Source: Pseudomonas mangiferae (GTDB lineage: Bacteria > Pseudomonadota > Gammaproteobacteria > Pseudomonadales > Pseudomonadaceae). Taken from it: a stretch of DNA of 64,000 nt. A program made the position numbers and the translations under genes. The notes below the pieces were generated by a model. That model was not told where the DNA came from, ran no database searches, and saw nothing but the letters and a program-made list of their open reading frames with translations. How positions within the stretch are numbered: the stretch's first letter is position 1; the number at the start of each line of letters is the position of its first letter. The stretch spans positions 30,765-94,764 of the forward strand of contig NZ_VJOY01000014.1 in NCBI RefSeq assembly GCF_007109405.1. Direction: 5' to 3'. Positions 45,640 to 54,224 of this stretch are shown in pieces.

Positions 45640-46418
45640 AGCCGTACCTCTACTGCCAGGGGTGCGTGATCCGAAAGGTGCGACCAGGGCCGGTTCACCA
45701 GCACCTGGGATTGATGGCTGCTGGCATTGCGCACGTAGACACGGTCCAGGCGCAACATCGGCCAGCGGGCCGGGAAGCTCCTGGCCGGCATGCCGTGCTC
45801 GGCGACGAAGGCCTCTTTGAGGCCGGCGCCTTCCGCCAGGACCTGGTCCGCCTTCAGGCGCCAGTCATTGAAGTCGCCGGCGACGATCACCGGCGAGTCG
45901 GCCGGCACGCTGTCCAGCAGCTTACACAGCAGGTGCATCTGCTGCAGGCGCTGGCCCTCGCGCAGTCCCAGGTGCACGCAGACCGCATGCACCTCCGGGC
46001 GGCCGGGTACCGCCAGCACGCAATGCAGCAGGCCACGACGCTCCGGGCCGCTGATGGACACGTCGTGGTTCTCGTAGTGGGCGATGGGGAATTTCGAAAG
46101 CAGGGCGTTGCCGTGGTCGCCATCCGGGTAGACAGCGTTGCGCCCGTAGGCGAAGTCGCTCCACATGCTGTCGGCCAGGTATTCGTACTGAGGGGTGGGC
46201 GGCCAGTTGGCGTGGCGGGACGCATGCTTCTGGTGGGTGCCGTGGACTTCCTGGAGGAACACCACATCGGCCGACACACTGCGCACCGCGTCCCGCAGCT
46301 CGGGGAGGATGAAGCGCCGGTTGAACGAGGTGAATCCCTTGTGGGTGTTGACCGTGAGGATGCGCAGGGTATCGACCCGGGTGGCTGCGGAGCTCTCGAG
46401 CGGCTGGGCGGAACTCAT
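45636..46418 (-). CDS. ybhP: Endonuclease/exonuclease/phosphatase family protein YbhP
   Basis: A 260-residue EEP-fold protein: LTVNTHKGF near the start, the metal-binding Glu in VVFLQEVHG, HVCVHLGL-type strand (AVCVHLGLREGQRL), GDFNDW and the terminal SDHAPLAVEVRL. These are the catalytic elements of the DNase I/phosphatase superfamily. In the clsB operon a role on phospholipid or a related phosphodiester is more likely than DNA. The ATG at 46418 follows GGAGACG-like bases. It is the first gene of ybhP-clsB-ybhN. Confidence 0.9.
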   Translation of the reverse strand: MSSAQPLESSAATRVDTLRILTVNTHKGFTSFNRRFILPELRDAVRSVSADVVFLQEVHGTHQKHASRHANWPPTPQYEYLADSMWSDFAYGRNAVYPDGDHGNALLSKFPIAHYENHDVSISGPERRGLLHCVLAVPGRPEVHAVCVHLGLREGQRLQQMHLLCKLLDSVPADSPVIVAGDFNDWRLKADQVLAEGAGLKEAFVAEHGMPARSFPARWPMLRLDRVYVRNASSHQSQVLVNRPWSHLSDHAPLAVEVRL

Positions 46419-46537
46419 GGGACGTCTCCTGACGGCTGCATGTTCGTGTGAACGGCTCGTAGGCCAAAAGCACCGCCGGCTGCGGGGCGCGGGCCCGTCG
46501 CCATGGCGGAAAAGACCGGTCCTGTCATGGGCACGCC

Positions 46538-47839
46538 TCAGGACCCCGGCACGCTGTGGGTGCCTTCGCCCCGCAGCAGCGCGGACACCTCGGCTTCGTT
46601 CACCTGCTCCTCGTCGCCTTCGGCATTCGAGTGGTGGCGCTGAGGATGCAGTTCCACCTTGATCCAGCCGTTGTCGCGCCGGTCGAACGCCTCGAAGGCG
46701 GCGATGGCGTCGTTCATCGGCTTGACCTGGGTGAGGATCTTCGCGGGGTCGACCCGCTTGTTCAGCACCAGCTCGATCAACCGCGGGATGTACTTGCGGT
46801 GGTGGCAGTTGCCCATGTTGATCTTCAGGTTCTTGTTCATCGCCGCGCCGATGGGGAAGCGGTTGGCCTGGGGCGGGTAGACGCCGATGATGGACAGCGT
46901 GCCGGCCTTGGCCAGGCACTCGATGGACCATTCCAGCACCTGGCTGGGGGCATCGCCGGGGTGCCAGTTCTCGCCGTCGGGATGGGTGTGGGGCGCGACG
47001 GTCGCCTGTTCCTCGCGGAAGCGGCCTTCCTCCAGCGGGTTGGCGCCGCCGTGGTGGCAGTGCTCGGCATCGACGCCCACGGCGTCGATCACCCGGTCGA
47101 CGCCGATGCCGTCGGTGAGCCGCAGCAGCGTCTGTACCGGGTCTTCTTCGGAAAAGTCGATGATCTCGGCACCTTGCTGGCGCGCCATCATCAGCCGGTC
47201 CGGGTGACGGTCGATGGCGAACACCCGCGCCGCGCCCATCAGCTTGGCGCTGGCGATGGCGAACTGGCCCACCGGGCCGCAGCCGAACACGGCGACGCTG
47301 TCGCCGTCGGTGATCTCCGCCATTTCCGCGCCGAAGTAGCCGGTGGGGAAGATGTCCGACAGCATGATCGCCTGGTCATCGCTGATCTCGCTGGGCAGCT
47401 TGATCAGGCCCACGTGGGCGAAGGGAATCCGGGCCTTTTCCGCTTGCAGGCCGTGGAATGCGCCATTGGCTTCGGGGCCGCCGAAGAACGCGGTGCCGCC
47501 CTGCTTGCCATTGGGGTTGGCCACGTCGCACTGGGCGTAGTAGCCGGCGCGGCAATAGGCGCAGTTGCCGCAGGCGATGGTGGACGGCACCACCACGCGG
47601 TCGCCAATCTGCAGGTTGCGTACGTCGCTACCCAGGGCTTCGACGATGCCCACGGCCTCGTGGCCGAGGATGGTGCCTTTGCGCATGCCGCCGACGCTGC
47701 CGCGCACGAAGTGCAGGTCGGTGCCGCAGATGGCCGAAGCGGTGATGCGCACGATGGCGTCGGTGGGGGCCTGGAGGGTGGGCTCCGGCACGTCGTCGAG
47801 CCGGATGTCGCCGATGTCGTGGAAGACGACTGCTTTCAT
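46538..47839 (-). CDS. Zinc-dependent alcohol dehydrogenase with central insert
   Basis: A 433-residue medium-chain dehydrogenase, longer than the usual 340-390. Catalytic zinc ligands are C38 and H60-E61; the structural zinc set C90, C93, C96 and C104 is complete; the nucleotide motif GCGPVG is at 186-191. A His/Glu-rich insert of about 40 residues (258-299) and a charged C-terminal tail explain the extra length. The insert resembles the extra loop of glutathione-independent formaldehyde dehydrogenases, so aldehyde dismutation is possible. AGGAG sits eight bases before the ATG at 47839. It follows the CBS gene by 19 bases... on the same strand it lies downstream of it; a shared transcript is likely. 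Confidence 0.9.
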   Translation of the reverse strand: MKAVVFHDIGDIRLDDVPEPTLQAPTDAIVRITASAICGTDLHFVRGSVGGMRKGTILGHEAVGIVEALGSDVRNLQIGDRVVVPSTIACGNCAYCRAGYYAQCDVANPNGKQGGTAFFGGPEANGAFHGLQAEKARIPFAHVGLIKLPSEISDDQAIMLSDIFPTGYFGAEMAEITDGDSVAVFGCGPVGQFAIASAKLMGAARVFAIDRHPDRLMMARQQGAEIIDFSEEDPVQTLLRLTDGIGVDRVIDAVGVDAEHCHHGGANPLEEGRFREEQATVAPHTHPDGENWHPGDAPSQVLEWSIECLAKAGTLSIIGVYPPQANRFPIGAAMNKNLKINMGNCHHRKYIPRLIELVLNKRVDPAKILTQVKPMNDAIAAFEAFDRRDNGWIKVELHPQRHHSNAEGDEEQVNEAEVSALLRGEGTHSVPGS

Positions 47840-47858
47840 TCGTTCGTTCTCCTGTGGT

Positions 47859-48272
47859 TCAGGGGGAGCCGGCGACGCCATAGAGCAGCGTGGCGTTGAG
47901 CAGGTCGTCCCGGCAGCGGGCGAAGTTGGCCAGGGATACGACGCCCACCAGGCGTTTCTGCCGGTCCAGCACGGGCATCCGGCGGACCTGCAGGTCGGCC
48001 ATGTTCTGCGCCACATGGTCGACCGACTGGTCCTCATAGCAATACCGCACGTCGCCACTCATGACCTGCCGCACCGGTGTCTCCGCACCCAGCCCCTGGG
48101 CCAGGGCGCGCACCACGATGTCACGGTCGCTGAGCATGCCCACCAGGCGATCGCTTTCTTCCACCAGCAAGGCGCCGGTATCCAGGTCCGCCATCAATGC
48201 GGCGGCGCCGCGCAGGGACGTCTCGGGGTCGATGGTGCGGGCCGGGCGGGTCATGATGTCGGCGATCTTCAT
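47859..48272 (-). CDS. CBS domain-pair protein
   Basis: A 137-residue protein made of two CBS domains and little else. The first starts KIADIMTRPARTIDPETSL with VGMLSDRDIVVRAL; the second is PVRQVMSGDVRYCYEDQSVD with RMPVLDRQKRLVGVVSLANF. CBS pairs bind adenine nucleotides and act as energy or stress sensors. The ATG at 48272 has GGAGG eight bases upstream; the longer frame above it is antisense shadow to the glycosyltransferase. It precedes the zinc dehydrogenase by 19 bases, so it may report cell energy state to that enzyme or be stress-induced with it. The ligand is unknown. Confidence 0.92.
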   Translation of the reverse strand: MKIADIMTRPARTIDPETSLRGAAALMADLDTGALLVEESDRLVGMLSDRDIVVRALAQGLGAETPVRQVMSGDVRYCYEDQSVDHVAQNMADLQVRRMPVLDRQKRLVGVVSLANFARCRDDLLNATLLYGVAGSP

Positions 48273-48511
48273 GGGCGGGTCCTCCGTTGCATGGGGCCTG
48301 GAACAGGGCGCGCGCAAAGGAGTGCCCGGCGCAGGGCGCCTCTGTTTTCCGACTGGAAGGGTGGGCGCCGGGTTCCGACTTTCGTGTTCCACCGGTCCGC
48401 GGGGAAGCGCCAGGAAAAGCCGTCGGGCCGGTCCGCGTCCGGGCACCGCGAGAATGGGAGCAGAGGAGGGGCTGGGCCCGGCCGCGTAGGGCGGGCCAGG
48501 CCCGGAACGCG

Positions 48512-49159
48512 TCAGAGCAAGGTCTTGAGGTAGTCGCCGAAACCGCCGCTGGCACGGCAATCCAGCCGCGTACTGGTGAAAACCTGGGGGGCGGAGCTCC
48601 AGGCGATGGAGGCCCCGCCGCGTTCCAGTTCGCGCACCAGCTCCACGTCTTCGTGGGCGGTCAACGGTTGGAACCCGCCACTCTGCAGGTAGGCGGCGGT
48701 GCTGATGCCCAGGTTGGCCCCGTGGATATGGCGGTGGCCGTCGCATTGTTGATAAGCCGACTCGTAGCGCACCCGCACCCGCTCCGGGAAGTCCGACCAG
48801 TCGGCGATGCGCACGGTGCCACAGACCACGTCGGTGCGCAGGGCCAGTTGCGCCACCAGCCAGTCGTCCGCTACCCGGCTGTCGGCATCGGTGCAGGAAA
48901 TCCAGCGGGCGCCCCGCTCGATCATCAGCGCCGCGCCCAGGGCGCGCGCCTTGCCCACGTTGCGGGCATCGACCTCGAGGACAGTTACCCCGTGGGCCTT
49001 GGCGATGGCTGCGGAGCGATCGCTGCAGGCATCCAGCACGGTGACGATGAGGACCGGTTCGCCTTCCAGGCCGGGGTGCCGGGCGGCGCGTTGCAGGGTC
49101 TCCAGGCAACGCCCCAGCAGCGCTTCTTCGTTGTGAACGGGTACGACGATGCCAATCAA
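48512..49159 (-). CDS. Family 2 glycosyltransferase
   Basis: A 215-residue GT-A fold protein: IGIVVPVHNEEALLGRCLET at the N-terminus, the nucleotide-sugar DxD in ISCTDADSRVADDWL, and HGANLGISTAAYLQSGGF and a HEDVEL acceptor-side motif. It has no membrane helix and is short, near the minimal GT2 core. It should transfer a sugar from a nucleotide or lipid donor. Its start overlaps the methyltransferase stop by four bases, and it is the last gene of the acyl-CoA dehydrogenase-like/PIG-L/methyltransferase/GT2 set. The sugar and acceptor are unknown. Confidence 0.92.
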   Translation of the reverse strand: MIGIVVPVHNEEALLGRCLETLQRAARHPGLEGEPVLIVTVLDACSDRSAAIAKAHGVTVLEVDARNVGKARALGAALMIERGARWISCTDADSRVADDWLVAQLALRTDVVCGTVRIADWSDFPERVRVRYESAYQQCDGHRHIHGANLGISTAAYLQSGGFQPLTAHEDVELVRELERGGASIAWSSAPQVFTSTRLDCRASGGFGDYLKTLL

Positions 49160-49770
49160 GATACTTCCTCCCGTAGGCCTTCTTTTTCCGCAACGCTGCG
49201 GGCGTCCCTCGACCAGTATTCCAGCAGCAGGTCGGCTTCCTCGTGGCGGATCAGCCGGGTCATGCCCAGGTGCTGGTCCAACAGGGCATGCACCTCGTCC
49301 CCCAGCAGCGGGCAGCCATCGATGCGCGGCCGCCAGTGGCAGGCCAGCAGGCTGCCATTGGGGGTAAGGCTGGCACGCATGTGCTCGATGGTCTTGAGCA
49401 GGTCGGGTCGGTCCAGGTAGTAGCCCATCTCACTGAACACGATCAGGTCGAATTCGCCTTCCGGCCAGTCCTGGGGCAGCCGGGCCTGTTGCACCGTGGC
49501 ATTGCTATCCCGGGACAGCCGGCGGCGCGCCAGTTCCACCGCCGCGGCAGAGGTGTCGGCGCAGACCAGGCGCTTGCAGCGCCGCGCGAGCAACACGCTC
49601 AGCTCGCCATTGGCGCAGCCGGGCTCGAAGATCGTGCGGTAGCGGTCGCGGGGCAGGGCGGCCAGGGTCAGGGCACGCTTGCGCCGCTCGTACCAGCGCT
49701 CGCGGAAGGCCCAGGGGTCGTCGCACTCGGCGTACAGGCGTTCGAAATAGGCATCGGCCACGCTGCTCAT
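49156..49770 (-). CDS. SAM-dependent methyltransferase, NodS-like
   Basis: A 204-residue class I methyltransferase. Motif I is FEPGCANGELSVLLA near residue 48, with the acidic strand-2 end LVCADTSAAAVELARRRL and the motif IV-like FDLIVFSEMGYYLDRPDLL. The segment LLACHWRPRIDGCPLLGDEV is typical of the NodS family, which N-methylates the deacetylated glucosamine end of rhizobial Nod factors. It follows a PIG-L deacetylase, so a deacetylate-then-methylate order on an amino sugar is a reasonable inference. Both ends overlap neighbouring genes by four bases. Confidence 0.9.
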   Translation of the reverse strand: MSSVADAYFERLYAECDDPWAFRERWYERRKRALTLAALPRDRYRTIFEPGCANGELSVLLARRCKRLVCADTSAAAVELARRRLSRDSNATVQQARLPQDWPEGEFDLIVFSEMGYYLDRPDLLKTIEHMRASLTPNGSLLACHWRPRIDGCPLLGDEVHALLDQHLGMTRLIRHEEADLLLEYWSRDARSVAEKEGLREEVS

Positions 49771-50525
49771 AGGAACACCACCTCGAAGGGCTGCTGCAGG
49801 CGGTCGAGGGTCGCGCTGCTCAGTACCGGTGCGAGGCCGATGTCGGCGTCGCCCTGGAGCTGGCTGGCAAACGCCTGCATCGCATGTTTCTTGCGGGCCA
49901 GGGACTGGCTGTCGAGGGGAATCTTGCAGGCGCGCTCCCAGGGAATGCGGAAGTCTTCCGGCGTCGCCCAGTGCCAGGCCCAGATGGGAATCTCGTGGAG
50001 GATCGCCCCGGTATCCAGCGCCGCGGCGGCGCTGGCCCGGCCGACCGCTTCGTGGTCGGTGTGGCCGTCATCGCGCCAGGTGGTGAAGACCACGTCGTCC
50101 GGGCGCAGGTAGCGGGTCAGGAATTCCCGCAATTCGCTCTCGTACTGGGCCACACCGCTGTCGGGAAAGCCGCCGCGCACCCAGCGCAGCTCGTTGGGGT
50201 TGATACCCAGGCGACGCAGGGCCTCGGCGCTTTCCAGGGGACGGATGATGCTCAGGCGCTCGGCGGTCCAGTGCTGGGAACCCGGGTGGCTGGCGCTGCC
50301 ATTGGTCACGGAGATCAGCTTGAGGGAACGGCCGCACTGGGCCAGGGAGCGCATCAGGCCGCCGCAACCGAGGATTTCGTCGTCCGGGTGGGGCGCGATG
50401 ATCACCGCCCGGGCGCCTTCCGGCACCAGGGTCTCGCAGCTCAGTACCGGGAGTTCGGCCAGGTGGCGCGATGTATTCCACGCATGGAGGGGCGTACCGC
50501 TGCCGACGATCGGATTGGCTCTCAT
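49767..50525 (-). CDS. PIG-L (LmbE) family N-deacetylase
   Basis: A 252-residue zinc deacetylase. The metal and catalytic motif is H46-P-D48-D49-E50 (APHPDDEILGCGGL), with the second metal His at H155 or H158 in DDGHTDHEAVG. Family members remove acetyl groups from N-acetylglucosamine in glycolipids or small glycosides (PIG-L, MshB, BshB). It has no signal peptide, so it acts in the cytoplasm. The ATG at 50525 overlaps the stop of the acyl-CoA dehydrogenase-like gene by four bases and its stop overlaps the methyltransferase start. The substrate here is unknown. Confidence 0.92.
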   Translation of the reverse strand: MRANPIVGSGTPLHAWNTSRHLAELPVLSCETLVPEGARAVIIAPHPDDEILGCGGLMRSLAQCGRSLKLISVTNGSASHPGSQHWTAERLSIIRPLESAEALRRLGINPNELRWVRGGFPDSGVAQYESELREFLTRYLRPDDVVFTTWRDDGHTDHEAVGRASAAAALDTGAILHEIPIWAWHWATPEDFRIPWERACKIPLDSQSLARKKHAMQAFASQLQGDADIGLAPVLSSATLDRLQQPFEVVFL

Positions 50526-51532
50526 AGCTTCCAGCTCCCTGTGGACTCGTTCCTGACTCGCTCGCCGAGGACGGCGAGGTCGCGTTCGCCATGACTCTGG
50601 CGCAGATACACCGGCAGGTCGGCTGCCAGCCGGGCGAAATGCGCTTCGCGGCAGAACGGCTGGGCGCCGAGGGCCCTGCCCACCGCGGCCTGGACCGTCT
50701 CGGCACATTCCTCTACCAGGGCCCGGACCCGCCGGGTGTGCCATTGGGCGTCTTCCCGGGGATGCCGGTCGATCCAGGTGGCGCAGGCAGCCAAGGCCGA
50801 GCGAGCGCCCTGCAGCAGGGTGTCGACCCGCCCCAGATGGGCGAGCGCATGAGGATCGTCGCGCCGGGAGGCCGACGCGCGCAGGTACTCCGCCAGGGCT
50901 TCCGTGCCGCCGTACCAGCAGGCGGCAATGCCTGCGCCGCCCTGCCAGAAACCGGGACGTTCCAGGTAACCCGCGGGCGGGCCGATGCGCCGGGCTTCGG
51001 CGTCGTCGAAGAGCATGTCGACGCTGGCCGTGGCGGCCATGCCTACCGCCTGCCAGCCGTCACTGGTGATACGCACGCCGGGCTGGTTCAAGTCGACCGC
51101 TACCAGGCACTGGCGGCCTGCGTCGTCCCAGGCGGTGAGCAAACCGTGGCTGACCACCGCCGCGCCCGAGCACCAGGCCTTGCGGCCGCGCAGGCGAACC
51201 TGCTCCGCGTCGCCGTGGAGCGTCACCCGGGCCTGGGGCGGCTCGGCCGCCCAGGTCCCCCAGGTGCTGCGGGGCGGCGGCGCGTCGGCGCCCAGTTCCG
51301 CCATGATGGCCAGGGCATCGGTATGCCCTTCGTACAGCTTGCACAACCCCAGGTCCTGGGCTGCCACCTGGGCCAGCATCCGCCAGCGCTCCAGGGTCTG
51401 CCCGGAACCGGGAAGCGGAAGAGCATCCAGGCCCTCGCCCACCATGGCCGTCAGAGTCTGGCCCAGCGCCATGGCGTCCAGGCCGGGCGGCAGGGTCCGG
51501 AGGAATTCCGTCAGGGCCGCAGGGTTCGTCAT
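50522..51532 (-). CDS. Acyl-CoA dehydrogenase-like protein
   Basis: A 336-residue flavoprotein-like protein of the acyl-CoA dehydrogenase fold, shorter than the usual 380. It shows the substrate/flavin region LGLCKLYEGHTDALAIMAEL, then GTWAAEPPQARVTLHGDAEQ and VRLRGRKAWCSGAAVVSHGL, and VDMLFDDAEARRIG, which match the central beta-domain. The C-terminal helical bundle follows. I do not see a clear catalytic Glu in the usual place, so it may act as an oxidase, a monooxygenase-like enzyme or have lost dehydrogenation. ATG at 51532 is preferred (GGAAGG just upstream); an ATG at 51550 adds six residues. It begins 20 bases after glgX. Confidence 0.82.
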   Translation of the reverse strand: MTNPAALTEFLRTLPPGLDAMALGQTLTAMVGEGLDALPLPGSGQTLERWRMLAQVAAQDLGLCKLYEGHTDALAIMAELGADAPPPRSTWGTWAAEPPQARVTLHGDAEQVRLRGRKAWCSGAAVVSHGLLTAWDDAGRQCLVAVDLNQPGVRITSDGWQAVGMAATASVDMLFDDAEARRIGPPAGYLERPGFWQGGAGIAACWYGGTEALAEYLRASASRRDDPHALAHLGRVDTLLQGARSALAACATWIDRHPREDAQWHTRRVRALVEECAETVQAAVGRALGAQPFCREAHFARLAADLPVYLRQSHGERDLAVLGERVRNESTGSWKL

Positions 51533-51552
51533 GTACCCTTCCGCCCGCATGC

Positions 51553-53712
<2,160 letters not shown>

Positions 53713-53777
53713 GCCTACTCCTGGGCGGTGATCGGGGCGATGGGGACCGGAGCGATGAGCCTTGCTCCGGTCCCCTT

Positions 53778-54224
53778 TCACTTGGCCGGCTTGACGGTGG
53801 TGCTTGCCTTGGCTTTCTTCGGTGCGGCGGGCTTGCTGGCAGGGGCGCTGGCCTGGCCGGGCAGGGTGTCAGGCTTGACGGTCTGCAACGGTTTGCCGGC
53901 GGCCGACTTGGTTGCCTTGCCAGTGGCAGGAGCGGTGCGGGTGGTGGAGTCGGTGACGGACGATTTGCCGGCCTCCGGCTTGGCGGTGGAAGCACCCGTA
54001 CTGGTGGAGGCGGCGGTCTTGCGCGGCGCCTTGGCCTTGGCGGTGCTGTCACCGGTTTCGGCGGCCTTGCCCCGGCGGGCCTTGGGTGCCTTGCCGGCAG
54101 CGGCTTCCGCCTCGGCCAGCTTCACGGCCATTTCCCAGTGGCGGGAGTCCTGGCCATGGGGCTTACCTTCGGATTCCCAGATTTGATAAGCGAATTCGCG
54201 GATGCGCTGCTCGTTGGCTTTCAT
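53778..54224 (-). CDS. DUF2934 protein with Ala/Lys/Thr-rich tail
   Basis: A 148-residue protein. Residues 1-40 form the DUF2934 domain (RIREFAYQIWESEGKPHGQD then HWEMAVKLAEAEA). The rest is a low-complexity tail rich in Ala, Lys, Thr, Ser and Pro (KAPKARRGKAAETGDS, ending KKAKASTTVKPAK), similar in style to histone H1-like bacterial proteins. The tail is strongly basic and probably disordered; DNA or polyanion binding is possible but not shown. It lies between treY and glgX in the same orientation, its start overlapping the treY stop by four bases. A DUF2934 gene at this place is also known in P. aeruginosa. Confidence 0.9.
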   Translation of the reverse strand: MKANEQRIREFAYQIWESEGKPHGQDSRHWEMAVKLAEAEAAAGKAPKARRGKAAETGDSTAKAKAPRKTAASTSTGASTAKPEAGKSSVTDSTTRTAPATGKATKSAAGKPLQTVKPDTLPGQASAPASKPAAPKKAKASTTVKPAK

